NCBI GenBank assembly: GCA_017936125.1
Contig: JAGBGE010000006.1
Location: forward strand, 1-23,855
Reading direction: 5' to 3'
DNA: 23,855 bases
From: Clostridia bacterium
GTDB taxonomy: Bacteria; Bacillota_A; Clostridia; Oscillospirales; CAG-272
The notes under the pieces were generated by a model. It was not told the DNA's origin, did not search any database, and saw only the letters and a program-made list of their open reading frames with translations. Position numbers and translations under genes: made by a program. How positions within the stretch are numbered: position 1 is the first letter of the stretch; the number at the start of each line of letters is the position of its first letter. Of this stretch, positions 1 through 8,552 are shown in pieces.

Positions 1-230
1 AGTACAAGATCAATGAGCAGGACACAGGTTCGCCCGAGGTTCAGGTTGCTATTCTTACAACCAGAATCAATGAGCTCACCGAGCACATGAAGAAGAACCC
101 CAAGGACTTCCACTCTCAGAGAGGTCTCTCCAAGATGGTTGGTCACAGAAAGCAGCTTCTTGCATATCTTGCAAAGAAGGATATCGAAAGATACAGAGCT
201 CTTATCAAGAGACTCGGTCTCAGAAAGTAA
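1..230 (+). CDS. rpsO: 30S ribosomal protein S15, 3' part
   Basis: The 5' end lies outside the window; the reading frame starts at base 3 and ends with TAA at 228-230. The visible 75 residues carry the S15 signature: [10 protein letters not shown] near the start, then INELTEHMK, the conserved KDFHSQRGL segment, [12 protein letters not shown] and the C-terminal IKRLGLRK. S15 binds the central domain of 16S rRNA early in 30S assembly. It is followed by pnp in the same direction, the rpsO-pnp order conserved in many bacteria. Codon use is that of a highly expressed gene. Identification is secure; only the start is missing. Confidence 0.97.
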   Translation, partial: YKINEQDTGSPEVQVAILTTRINELTEHMKKNPKDFHSQRGLSKMVGHRKQLLAYLAKKDIERYRALIKRLGLRK

Positions 231-259
231 TATATTACTTCCCGGGATGGAATCTTTAG

Positions 260-292
260 CAAACGGGAACGGACAGGCTTCGTTCCCGTTTG
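260..292 (+). promoter_or_regulatory. rpsO-pnp intercistronic stem-loop
   Basis: A perfect 12-bp stem (260-271 with 281-292) encloses a 9-nt loop. No clear T-run follows, so it is not a textbook terminator. It sits 30 nt after rpsO and 140 nt before pnp. In other bacteria this spacer holds a processing or autoregulation hairpin for pnp; that role here is inference. No convincing promoter was found between it and pnp. Confidence 0.6.
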
Positions 293-431
293 TTACGGTA
301 TTGCATTTTACGCACTTGAAAACAAAATATTGGGTTGCGAAAGTAGCAGTTAAATATGTGCCAAGGTTATGCTTTGACGGATATTTAAGTGCTATATTCG
401 CTCCCGAAATAACAAAAAGGAGTTTAGAAAA

Positions 432-2558
432 ATGGTAGAAAGAATTAAAACATTCGACGACTACAAAGAGTTCAAATATGAGCTTGCTGGCAGACCTCTT
501 GTTGTAAAGACCGGTAAGGTTGCAGGTCTTGCCAACGGCGCGGCTATCGTTCAGTACGGTGAGACCACCGTTCTCGCGACTGCTACCGCATCTGCCGCTC
601 CCAGAGAGGGAATTGATTTCCTTCCTCTCTCGGTAGACTATGACGAGAAAATGTACGCTGTGGGCAAGATCCCCGGCGGCTTCCTTAAGCGTGAGGGCAA
701 GCCCTCGGAGAAGGCGGTTCTCGCTGGACGTGTTATCGACCGTCCCGTTCGTCCTCTCTTCCCGAAGGATCTTCGTAACGATATTTCGCTTCTCCTCACT
801 ATTATGTCGGTTGATCCCGACTGCTCCCCCGAGATTACCGCTATGATCGGTGCGTCTATCGCGCTTTCCATCTCCGATATTCCCTGGAACGGCCCTATCG
901 CAGGCGTATTCATGGGACTCGTTGACGGCAAGATCGTAGTTAACCCCACCGCCGAACAGCGCAAGGTATCCGACCTTGAGCTTACCGTTGCCGCTTCTGA
1001 GGGCAAGGTTGTTATGATCGAGGCAGGCGCTAACGAGGTATCTGACGACGTTATGTACGACGCTATTATGCAGGCGCACGAGGAGTGCAAGGGCGTAGTT
1101 GCGTTCATTAACTCTATTGTTGCAGAAATTGGTAAGCCTAAGTTCGAGTATGCATCGGGCGAGCTTGACCACGATATGTTTGACGAAATCTTCGCATACT
1201 GCGAGCAGAACGTAATGGAAGCTCTTGACACCGATGACAAGAACGTTCGTGACGCCAAGATGCAGCCCATTATGGATGATATCGTTGCTAACTTTGAAGA
1301 AAAGTATCCCGACATTAAGGTAATCCTTCCCGAGCTTATCTATAAGATTCAGAAGAAGATAGTTCGTCGCTGGCTTCTTGTTGACAAGAAGAGGGTTGAC
1401 GGCAGACGTATGGACGAGATCCGTCCTCTCGCATCTGAGGTAGGCGTTATTCCGAGAGTACACGGCTCGGGCCTCTTTACCAGAGGTCAGACTCAGGTGC
1501 TCACCATTGCTACTCTTGGCACTCTTTCCGACGCGCAGAAGCTCGAGGGACTCGACGACCAGACCGAGAAGAGATATATGCACCACTACAATATGCCCGG
1601 CTATTCTACCGGTGAGGCTAAGGCTCTCCGTAGCCCCGGCCGCCGTGAGATCGGTCACGGTGCGCTTGCAGAGCGTTCTCTCGTTCCCGTTCTTCCTACT
1701 CCCGAGGAGTTCCCCTATGCTATCCGTCTTGTTTCCGAGGTTGTTTCCTCTAACGGCTCTACCTCGCAGGGCTCTGTTTGCGGCTCTACTCTTGCGCTTA
1801 TGGACGCAGGTGTTCCGATTAAGGCTCCCGTTGCGGGTATTTCCTGCGGTCTTATCACCGCGGAGGACGGCTCTTGGGATACTATGATCGACATTCAGGG
1901 TCTTGAGGACTTCTATGGCGATATGGACTTCAAGGTAGCAGGTACCAAGAAGGGTATTACCTCTATTCAGATGGACCTCAAGGTTGACGGTCTTACTCCC
2001 GAGATTATCAAGCAGGCGCTTGAGACCACTCACCAGGGTAGAAATGAGATTATCGACAAGGTAATCCTTCCTGCTATCGCAGAGCCCAGGGCAGAGGTAT
2101 CGAAGTATGCGCCCAAGATGATCTCTATGACCATCGACCCCGACAAGATCCGTGAGGTTATCGGTAAGGGCGGCTCTGTTATTCAGAAGATCGTTGCCGA
2201 CACCGGCGCTAAGATTGACATCAACGATGACGGAAGCGTATTTATCGCAGCCGTTGAGCGCGACGCTGCATATAAGGCGAAGGAAATTATCGACGCTATC
2301 GTATTCGAGCCCGTAGTAGGCGAGACCTACGAGGGTACCGTTACCCGTATTATCCCCATCGGCGCGTTCGTTGAGTACGCACCCGGCAAGGAGGGAATGG
2401 TACACATCTCGAAGCTTCAGCAGCAGAGAACCGAGAAGGTAGAGGACGTTGTAGCTATCGGCGACACCGTTCGCGTTAAGTATCTCGGCACCGACGAGAA
2501 GGGTAGACAGAACCTTTCCATGCGTGACGCAGCGCCTGCTGACAAGGCAGCTGAATAA
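432..2558 (+). CDS. pnp: polyribonucleotide nucleotidyltransferase (PNPase)
   Basis: PNPase degrades RNA 3' to 5' by phosphorolysis, releasing nucleoside diphosphates, as a ring-shaped trimer in the cytoplasm. The 708-residue product is of normal family length. It has two RNase PH domains (about residues 10-220 and 320-545); the second contains the SVCGSTLALMDAGVPI and GDMDFKVAGTKKGI segments of the active core. A KH domain follows with the GKGG loop (IREVIGKGGSVIQKI, about 555-615), then an S1 domain (about 625-697) beginning near GETYEGTVTRI. The ATG at 432 follows the ribosome site AAGGAG with good spacing. It lies downstream of rpsO, probably partly co-transcribed, and is followed by a hairpin terminator. 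Confidence 0.98.
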   Translation: MVERIKTFDDYKEFKYELAGRPLVVKTGKVAGLANGAAIVQYGETTVLATATASAAPREGIDFLPLSVDYDEKMYAVGKIPGGFLKREGKPSEKAVLAGRVIDRPVRPLFPKDLRNDISLLLTIMSVDPDCSPEITAMIGASIALSISDIPWNGPIAGVFMGLVDGKIVVNPTAEQRKVSDLELTVAASEGKVVMIEAGANEVSDDVMYDAIMQAHEECKGVVAFINSIVAEIGKPKFEYASGELDHDMFDEIFAYCEQNVMEALDTDDKNVRDAKMQPIMDDIVANFEEKYPDIKVILPELIYKIQKKIVRRWLLVDKKRVDGRRMDEIRPLASEVGVIPRVHGSGLFTRGQTQVLTIATLGTLSDAQKLEGLDDQTEKRYMHHYNMPGYSTGEAKALRSPGRREIGHGALAERSLVPVLPTPEEFPYAIRLVSEVVSSNGSTSQGSVCGSTLALMDAGVPIKAPVAGISCGLITAEDGSWDTMIDIQGLEDFYGDMDFKVAGTKKGITSIQMDLKVDGLTPEIIKQALETTHQGRNEIIDKVILPAIAEPRAEVSKYAPKMISMTIDPDKIREVIGKGGSVIQKIVADTGAKIDINDDGSVFIAAVERDAAYKAKEIIDAIVFEPVVGETYEGTVTRIIPIGAFVEYAPGKEGMVHISKLQQQRTEKVEDVVAIGDTVRVKYLGTDEKGRQNLSMRDAAPADKAAE

Positions 2559-2577
2559 AATTTACAATTCGTTTATC

Positions 2578-2615
2578 AAATGCCCGGCGCGAGAGAAGCT
2601 CTGCGTCGGGCATTT
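2578..2615 (+). terminator. terminator after pnp
   Basis: A 13-bp stem (2578-2590 with 2603-2615, one G-T pair) encloses a 12-nt loop and starts 20 nt after the pnp stop. The arms end in AAA/TTT, but the downstream T-tract is weak. The sequence from 2616 to the promoter at 2800 is very AT-rich and I see no gene in it. Confidence 0.7.
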
Positions 2616-2799
2616 CTGGAGATATAAAACATACTTTTCGGTTGAAAATAAAGTCGAATGATATAGAAAATTGAATTTCTAATCTAGAATTGTATTGCTA
2701 AATTGGCTAATTAGACTAGTAAAAACGATATTTTTTATATATAATTATAACAAATTAAGAAAAAAAGTGAAAAAAATCAAAAAAAATGCAAAAAAGGTA

Positions 2800-2828
2800 T
2801 TGACAATTCAATTCGAAAAGTGTATAAT
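2800..2828 (+). promoter_or_regulatory. consensus sigma-A promoter for the lipoprotein gene
   Basis: TTGACA (2800-2805), a 17-nt spacer and TATAAT (2823-2828): a perfect match to the vegetative consensus in both boxes. A-tracts lie directly upstream (2759-2795), resembling an UP element. The expected start is near 2835, leaving a leader of about 180 nt before the ATG at 3016. This predicts strong transcription of the surface lipoprotein. Confidence 0.9.
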
Positions 2829-2834
2829 CGTGTA

Positions 2835-3015
2835 AGAGAAAATACATCGCTCTAAGTATTTCATAAGGTTCGCGCACAAAAAGCAGATCGACCTCATAAC
2901 TTTAATGTTGGAGAGATCGCCACTCTCGGAGGGCGTGACGCTTTACTTTATGGTGTATGTGGGGTAGTGTGATTTTTCCAAAAAAATTAAAATTTTTTCA
3001 AAGGAGAAAAAAACT
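2835..3015 (+). promoter_or_regulatory. long untranslated leader of the lipoprotein gene
   Basis: About 180 nt separate the predicted start from the ATG. Possible pairings include GAAAATAC with GTATTTC (about 2838-2862) and GATC (about 2886) with GATC (about 2915), with an inner AAC/GTT. An A/T dyad precedes the ribosome site AAAGGAG at about 3000-3006. I do not recognise a known riboswitch class and see no small ORF with a good ribosome site. Confidence 0.45.
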
Positions 3016-5937
3016 ATGAACAAGAACACAATCATAAAACTGATCGCAGTTTTAGCAATGTGCTTTTTGATCGGTGGAGCCCTTGTTGCTTGTAAGGGTG
3101 CTGCCGGCCCCGCAGGTCCTCAGGGTCCTCAGGGTGAAAAGGGTGAGACCGGTGCTGCTGGTTCTACTCCTGAATTGACTATTGGCGCAAACGGTAACTG
3201 GTTTGCAGACGGTGTTGACCTTGGCGTGAAGGCTCCCTCTGCTGACGCAGCTTGCGCAGAGCATGACTTTGCATACGTTGACGTTGTAAAGCATACTCAG
3301 ACCGAAGACGGTATCGTTGTTAAGGCTTGTAAGACCTGTGGTTTTGCAGCTATTACCACCGAGACCCTCCACGTTATGAAGGATGGCGAAATTCCTGCTA
3401 ACTGCCTTGAGGCTAAGTGGGTTGGTTCCTTCTGTGAGATCTGTAACTTCAAGGGTGAAGGCAAATTCGTAGGCGAGGCTCTTGGCCACGACTACACTAA
3501 GGCTCAGCCCGTAACCGAGACCTACAATGGCAAGTACATCTGCGTTGACGGCGGTATGCTCGTTCAGCACTGTAAGCTTTGTAAGGATATCCAGTACACT
3601 ACTGTAGAAGCTGGCGAGTATCCTCACACCATTTATAACTGGTCTCTTATTGGTCAGCCCACTGAAGACAACTACGGTGTTGCTTTCGGTACCTGTACTA
3701 TCTGTGGCGCTGATGAGTACCTTGACCTTCCTCTTATTAACGAGTGGTCATTCAAGGTTCTCGAGGTTGTTGACTGCGGTAATGACGGCGAATACGAGTA
3801 TACATATGTAAACGCTGACAGAAATCTTAACCTCAGCTTCAAGCTTGACATTGAGGCTACTGGTCACAAGCTTGACGGCAAGAACTATGCTGAGTACGAT
3901 ATGGACGCTGACAACTCCAATGGTGTTGTTGTTCCTTACTGGTACGGCACTGCTGATGCAGCTGGCAGACTTTCTGCTCACAGCATCAAGCCCTTCGCTG
4001 GTCAGAAGTTCTCTTGCGGCGAAATTCAGAGCGGTTACTTCTACTGCGAAGAGTGCAAGGATGTTGTAAACATTGACGTATACTACGATCACAATGGTAA
4101 GACTGAGATCGTTACCGATCCCACCTGCTGCTCCATTGGTTCCAAGAAGGTTGATTGTGACAACTGTCCCTTCGACAGCTTCTCCGAGTCCAGCGAGACC
4201 TACGGTGTTCTTGTTGATGTTCCCGCACTTCCTCACGTATATCTCTACGAGCTTGTTGAGACCACTATCGAAACAATCGACGAGGAAGAAGTTCAGCTTT
4301 ACAACCTTGTTGGTACCTGTAAGGGTAATGGCGCTGCTTGCGATCCTTCGAACGACGGTTATACCAAGATTCTTGCTGAAGACATCTACAATGTAGAGAA
4401 GAAGGACGTTAAGGCTGCTAACTGCCTTGAGTACGGTCAGGTTAAGTATACCTTCAACAAGCTTGGCGCTGACAGAAAGTACACTGAGACTGTTCTTGTT
4501 CCCAAGACTAACCACATCCTCAACGGCAAAGAAGTTGAGATCGGCGTAGATAACGTAGTAGAGGGCATGACCACTGCTACTCCTGGTGTTAAGGCATTCA
4601 CCAACGGCGCATTCAAGGATGTTGTTTGTGAAGCATCTGTTGAGGCATACTTCGTATGTGAGTACTGCTCCACTGTTGAGGGTGCTGAGTCCGTTGTTGC
4701 TGTAACTATCACCAAGGCTCATACTGAAACTAACGTAAGAGTTGACGATTCCAATCCCGCTACTTGTGAGCAGGCTGGTTCCAAGCTCTTCGATTGTACC
4801 AATGCTAACTGTAACGATCCTTACGGTAAGGATATCGTTGGTTCCGTTCCCGCTCTTGGCCACGACTACAAGTATGTAGTTGAGGGCAACGATGATGATG
4901 GCTTCAAGGTATGGCAGGTATGTCAGAGAGCAGAGTGCCAGAGCGATGATTGCACATGCGCAGAGGCTAAGGTCCTTGTTGGCGAGTACGACAAGCTTAC
5001 CAAGATCGCTGAAGTTGCTCCTACCTGCTACTCCGAGGGTTACACTCTTTACAAGGTTGTAATCGCTGGCGAGACCAACGAGCTTAAGATTGTTCTTCCT
5101 AAGACCAACCACAAGCTTGCAGGCCTTATCCAGGGCTCTCCTAAGTTCAATGCTGAGTATGTAAATCCCGACAACGGTGCTATCTACTCTACCGTTCCTG
5201 GCATTAAGGTATTCGCTAACGAGACTCTCACTTGTGATCAGACCGCTGATGGTTACTACGAGTGTGAGGTTTGTAAGGAACTTGTAAACGGTGTTAAGGT
5301 TTACCAGGCACACGTTATCAAGGAAGTAATCATTCCTTCTAAGTGCGAGTCTACCGGTACTGCTAAGTGTGCTAACGGTGACCACGAGTTCACCACTCCT
5401 GCACTTGGTCACGATTGGAAGCTTGACTACGAAGTAGATCTCGAAAACGGCACTGTTGAAATCACTGGTAAGTGCAAGCGCACCACTGATGCTTGTGTTG
5501 CTGAGGAAGAGTGGACCTTCGACCTTCCTGATCCTGCAGATGGCGCTGACGATGAAGAGGACTTCCTTGCAAACGGTTCTACCTACTATGCTAAGCCCGT
5601 TCTTGTTAAGGCTGCTAACTGTGTAGAGCCTGCTGTTTACGCTCTTACTGTAAACTTCGATAAGGATGGCAATGCTATCGCTATCGCTGATCTTGCTGAT
5701 TCTGTTGTATTCATCACTGTTACCTTTGAGGTTGAGACCGAAGCTAACGGCCACGACTACGAGAATGCACTTGTTCTCGCAGTTAAGAAGGATGAGATCA
5801 TTGATGAAGAAACCGAAGAGACTGCTACCTTCTACTACATGGTTCAGGTATGTAACGATTGTGGTACCTACAAGTGTGTAGCTAAGTACACTGCTGAGCA
5901 GTATGCTACTTACCTTGAGTCTCTCAAGAACGCTTAA
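3016..5937 (+). CDS. secreted lipoprotein with collagen-like neck and Cys/His super-repeats
   Basis: I do not recognise a named gene. The 973-residue product has a type II signal peptide with lipobox LVAC, lipidated at Cys26. A short collagen-like stretch of G-x-y triplets follows (about 29-46), then the segment LTIGANGNWFADGVDLGVKA (54-73). The rest has about 45 cysteines, mostly CxxC pairs (CKTC 105, CEIC 140, CKLC 186, CTIC 227, CEEC 344, CDNC 381, CEYC 548, CEVC 750, CNDC 946), and GHDY/GHDW motifs. Three super-repeats of about 200 residues start at His284, His500 and His699. There is no LPXTG motif or C-terminal membrane helix, so the lipid is the likely anchor. CxxC/GHDY repeats are common in surface proteins of gut Firmicutes with unknown function; metal or disulfide roles are guesses. 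It has its own promoter and terminator and is followed by a paralogue. Confidence 0.9.
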   Translation: MNKNTIIKLIAVLAMCFLIGGALVACKGAAGPAGPQGPQGEKGETGAAGSTPELTIGANGNWFADGVDLGVKAPSADAACAEHDFAYVDVVKHTQTEDGIVVKACKTCGFAAITTETLHVMKDGEIPANCLEAKWVGSFCEICNFKGEGKFVGEALGHDYTKAQPVTETYNGKYICVDGGMLVQHCKLCKDIQYTTVEAGEYPHTIYNWSLIGQPTEDNYGVAFGTCTICGADEYLDLPLINEWSFKVLEVVDCGNDGEYEYTYVNADRNLNLSFKLDIEATGHKLDGKNYAEYDMDADNSNGVVVPYWYGTADAAGRLSAHSIKPFAGQKFSCGEIQSGYFYCEECKDVVNIDVYYDHNGKTEIVTDPTCCSIGSKKVDCDNCPFDSFSESSETYGVLVDVPALPHVYLYELVETTIETIDEEEVQLYNLVGTCKGNGAACDPSNDGYTKILAEDIYNVEKKDVKAANCLEYGQVKYTFNKLGADRKYTETVLVPKTNHILNGKEVEIGVDNVVEGMTTATPGVKAFTNGAFKDVVCEASVEAYFVCEYCSTVEGAESVVAVTITKAHTETNVRVDDSNPATCEQAGSKLFDCTNANCNDPYGKDIVGSVPALGHDYKYVVEGNDDDGFKVWQVCQRAECQSDDCTCAEAKVLVGEYDKLTKIAEVAPTCYSEGYTLYKVVIAGETNELKIVLPKTNHKLAGLIQGSPKFNAEYVNPDNGAIYSTVPGIKVFANETLTCDQTADGYYECEVCKELVNGVKVYQAHVIKEVIIPSKCESTGTAKCANGDHEFTTPALGHDWKLDYEVDLENGTVEITGKCKRTTDACVAEEEWTFDLPDPADGADDEEDFLANGSTYYAKPVLVKAANCVEPAVYALTVNFDKDGNAIAIADLADSVVFITVTFEVETEANGHDYENALVLAVKKDEIIDEETEETATFYYMVQVCNDCGTYKCVAKYTAEQYATYLESLKNA
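3865..5754 (+). repeat. three ~200-residue protein super-repeats in the lipoprotein gene
   Basis: Each unit has the same order: an H-x-L-x-G start (His284, His500, His699), a loop with one Cys, then GYxxCExC or a variant (Cys344, 548, 750; spacings 204 and 202). Next come an xTC...GS/GT segment with a second Cys pair and the end motif PALxHxY or PALGHDY/W. The units are diverged at residue level but constant in layout, which points to old duplication. Confidence 0.75.
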
Positions 5938-5975
5938 TTAACTCTTGAAAAAGATTTAATTCCATAAATTGAAAA

Positions 5976-6024
5976 AAGGGCGGGAGGTCGCGCCTCGCGT
6001 GACCTTCTGCCCTTGATTATTTTT
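5976..6024 (+). terminator. strong intrinsic terminator after the lipoprotein gene
   Basis: A 17-bp stem (5976-5992 with 5998-6014, three G-T pairs) has a 5-nt loop CCTCG and is followed by GATTATTTTT. It lies 38 nt after the stop. It should isolate the first surface-protein gene from the second, although some read-through is possible because no clear promoter was found for the second gene. Confidence 0.92.
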
Positions 6025-6086
6025 CAGGAAAACCATCGCAATTTTTCGATTTTTATAACAAAACTTAACAATTATCGTTAAAAAAC

Positions 6087-6117
6087 CCCGGCAAGTAATC
6101 CTTTCCGGGAATACTTG
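6087..6117 (+). promoter_or_regulatory. alternative-pairing leader just upstream of the second repeat protein
   Basis: CCCGG (6087-6091) can pair with CCGGG (6105-6109), and CAAGTA (6092-6097) can pair with TACTTG (6112-6117). The two pairings interleave, so they are probably alternatives. The ribosome site AAGGAGG (6129-6135) lies 12 nt further on. A regulatory role is speculative. Confidence 0.35.
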
Positions 6118-6140
6118 TCTATTATTATAAGGAGGGGCAA

Positions 6141-8489
6141 ATGAACAGAATTCTTGCGTTCGTGTTAGCGTGTGCAGCAATAGTGGGCATCGTATTCGGT
6201 GTTATACACTTTGCATCGCTTGATGAGACACAGCACAAAATTGAATATATGGTAGAGGGAGAAATATACCACTCCCAGTCCGCATTTGTGAATGCGGAGA
6301 TAATACTTCCCGCAAATCCTACCAGAACCGGTTATGATTTTGACGGTTGGTATTATGATGATAATTCCTTTAATAAGAAGTTTGACGTAACCGCTCTTGA
6401 GGGTGATCGTTTCTCCGAGAGTATCAAGGTTTATGCAAAATGGGTTCCTCACGTTCATAAGCTTGATGGTAAGCTTACCAGAAAAGAAGATGGAAAGATT
6501 GAGTTCACCGCTGTCTGTAAGGGCTGCGGAAAGAGCTTCACCGAGCCCGACGCTAAGGTTCAGACTAATATAACTAAGACAGCAACTTGCCTTGAAACCG
6601 GCGAGATTACATACAGCTTTACCTACCTTGGTCAGAGCTTCACTCTCAAGCAGGGAATTGCAAAGATCGGACATATGCTGAACGGCACACCGATTTCCGA
6701 GTTCCTTAATGATAAGGGACAGATCTCCATTGATCAGCCCGGTGTTAGTCCTATTGACGTTACTGTAACAGAGCTTTCTTGTGGCGGTACTGCGGCAGCA
6801 GTATACGTTTGCTCTACCTGCAACCGTTCTATAAACATTACTGCAATAAAGGCTCACGATTTTCTCTCTGAAAACGCTACTCTTGAGCTTTTGCAGATGA
6901 ATCCCGGCGCATCTGAGTATTACGTTGTTAATGCGAAGTGTGGACGTGCGGAATGCGGTTTTACTGCAAACTTTGAGGCTGAGAAAGAGTGCATAAAGAC
7001 AACTAAAATTGTTACTTCTGCTACTTGTAGCGTGAATGGTGCAAAGATTGTTACTTACACTAATCCCAATTCCGTTATTGGTAATATCACCGTTTCTACT
7101 GCTGACAGTGGCGATGATATGGCTATTATTCCCGCGCACGGATTTCACAGAATCACCGGACGCGCTGATAAGTATGCCAAGGAATATCAGAATCCTGACG
7201 GAACCTTCAACTATTATGCAGAAGATGGAACAAGAATGTTCCAGACCGATTTCGCAGGTACCGATATCAATTCTATAAATTGTGAGACTGAGTTTGAAAG
7301 TTATTATATTTGTACTACTTGTCCTTCTGACAATAATAAGGTAAGTGTAAGAGTAGTTAAGAATCACAATTACGAAACTCTTGAGTATACAGCACCCACT
7401 TGCGTTGCCCCTGGATATTTGAAGCAAAAGTGCTTGAACTGCCAGTTTGAGAATGAACCTGAGGTTCCTGTTTTGCCTCATACCATAGAGTACGTACTCA
7501 AGGTAAACCCCGACGGCGACAACATTTACACCAACGATAGCTTTATTTTCTCTATTGAGTGTGCAAAGTGCTCTTACGTATCTTATAGTCATGAATATGA
7601 GTACAATGATACAGCGCTTTCTCGCGTTACCACAAAGGCTACCTGTGGTGTAAACGGTAGTATTGTTACTACTATTAAGTACACCTTGTCGGATAAAACT
7701 GTAAAGACAGTGACCTGTACACAGGTTATTCCTGCTACCGGTAAGCATATTCTCAATGGAAATATTGCTAGTGAAACTTATGCTAATGCTGATGGCACAT
7801 ACAACCTCACGGTTGACGGCATCAAACTTTCTGCTTCCAATTTCGAGACCTATATTTGCACTTACTATACTGGTGTTACTCAGCCCGGTTACTTCGAGTG
7901 CGAATACTGCAAGGAAAATGGCGACAATTGTGTAGTATACGTTGACGTATGCGTTAACCATACTGGTGATTGGAAGATTACCACACCTGCGACATGTAGT
8001 GCAACAGGTAATAAGCATCTTGACAATTGTAATCAGTGCGGTGCGGCAGATGACACTACTTTTGATGTGACTATTCCTGCTACCGGCAACCACGTTTACA
8101 AGTACGAGCTTAAGTTCGTAGAGGGTAATTCCTTCAATCTTATTACTACCTGCTGGTACGACCATTGCGGATATAAGAAAGTTGAGCTTGTTACTCCTAC
8201 CAAGACACTTTACAAGACTGCTACTTGCTCGGAGAAGGGTATCTACAGATACACTTACGACAAGAATGGTGAAGAGGTAATTTGCGACATCGAGTACGTT
8301 GACGTTCATTGTCACAGAATCAACGGTCAGTATATTATCGTTGATAACACCAGCGTGCTTCCTTCCAATATGCCTGGTATCATCATGCCCGAGGTATATG
8401 ACCATATCCCCGGTAGCATTGTTCAGGCAGGCTTCATTTGTGAGGACTGCGGCAGATACATTATTGTTAATGTTAAAATCGTAGAATAA
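6141..8489 (+). CDS. membrane-anchored repeat protein with InlB-type (Flg_new) repeat
   Basis: This 782-residue protein is a paralogue of the upstream lipoprotein but is anchored differently. Residues 4-26 form a hydrophobic signal or anchor helix. The only lipobox-like site (VLAC, Cys11) comes too early for a normal lipoprotein signal. Residues about 34-103 resemble a Listeria-Bacteroides/InlB B-type repeat (PTRTGYDFDGWYYDD ... SIKVYAKWV). The remainder holds four copies of the Cys/His super-repeat, starting at His178, His336, His536 and His725 with pairs CSTC 224, CTTC 391, CEYC 587 and CEDC 767; the last copy is cut short at the C-terminus. No sortase motif is present. The ATG follows AAGGAGG by 5 nt. 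Codon use is less extreme than in the first gene, suggesting lower expression. Function is unknown; extracytoplasmic location is inferred. Confidence 0.88.
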   Translation: MNRILAFVLACAAIVGIVFGVIHFASLDETQHKIEYMVEGEIYHSQSAFVNAEIILPANPTRTGYDFDGWYYDDNSFNKKFDVTALEGDRFSESIKVYAKWVPHVHKLDGKLTRKEDGKIEFTAVCKGCGKSFTEPDAKVQTNITKTATCLETGEITYSFTYLGQSFTLKQGIAKIGHMLNGTPISEFLNDKGQISIDQPGVSPIDVTVTELSCGGTAAAVYVCSTCNRSINITAIKAHDFLSENATLELLQMNPGASEYYVVNAKCGRAECGFTANFEAEKECIKTTKIVTSATCSVNGAKIVTYTNPNSVIGNITVSTADSGDDMAIIPAHGFHRITGRADKYAKEYQNPDGTFNYYAEDGTRMFQTDFAGTDINSINCETEFESYYICTTCPSDNNKVSVRVVKNHNYETLEYTAPTCVAPGYLKQKCLNCQFENEPEVPVLPHTIEYVLKVNPDGDNIYTNDSFIFSIECAKCSYVSYSHEYEYNDTALSRVTTKATCGVNGSIVTTIKYTLSDKTVKTVTCTQVIPATGKHILNGNIASETYANADGTYNLTVDGIKLSASNFETYICTYYTGVTQPGYFECEYCKENGDNCVVYVDVCVNHTGDWKITTPATCSATGNKHLDNCNQCGAADDTTFDVTIPATGNHVYKYELKFVEGNSFNLITTCWYDHCGYKKVELVTPTKTLYKTATCSEKGIYRYTYDKNGEEVICDIEYVDVHCHRINGQYIIVDNTSVLPSNMPGIIMPEVYDHIPGSIVQAGFICEDCGRYIIVNVKIVE
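6672..8486 (+). repeat. four protein super-repeats in the second repeat gene
   Basis: Units begin at His178 (GHMLNG), His336 (FHRITG), His536 (KHILNG) and His725 (CHRING), 158-200 residues apart. Each is followed by a Y-x-C-x-x-C pair. In the first three come an ATC...G segment with further cysteines. The order of elements matches that of the upstream lipoprotein. Confidence 0.75.
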
Positions 8490-8501
8490 TTATTAAACTC
8501 G

Positions 8502-8541
8502 AAGCAGCAGCTTGCTTATTAGGCAGGCTGCTGCTTTTATT
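8502..8541 (+). terminator. intrinsic terminator after the second repeat protein
   Basis: A 14-bp stem (8502-8515 with 8523-8536, one G-T pair) encloses loop TTATTAG and is followed by TTATTT. It starts 12 nt after the stop codon. Confidence 0.9.
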
Positions 8542-8552
8542 TGATCGCGGTA

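Noticed and set aside
260..292. The rpsO-pnp hairpin as an intrinsic terminator
   Set aside because: There is no T-run after the stem, so it is listed as an intercistronic stem-loop instead.
374..398. TTGACG and TATATT upstream of pnp as a promoter
   Set aside because: The spacer is only 13 nt, too short for a sigma-A promoter.
3748..5754. A 668-codon open frame on the minus strand across the lipoprotein gene
   Set aside because: It has no ribosome site, low-complexity composition and exactly opposes a gene with strong codon bias. Such bias removes antisense stop codons, and the plus-strand protein has a signal peptide and regular repeats.
3328..5877. CxxC pairs of the lipoprotein as classical zinc ribbons
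   Set aside because: Pairs are spaced irregularly within units and are mixed with His motifs in an extracytoplasmic protein. Disulfides or other roles are equally likely, so no zinc-ribbon domain is claimed.
6165..8405. A 746-codon minus-strand open frame across the second repeat gene
   Set aside because: Same reason: it is a shadow of biased codons with no ribosome site or recognisable domain.
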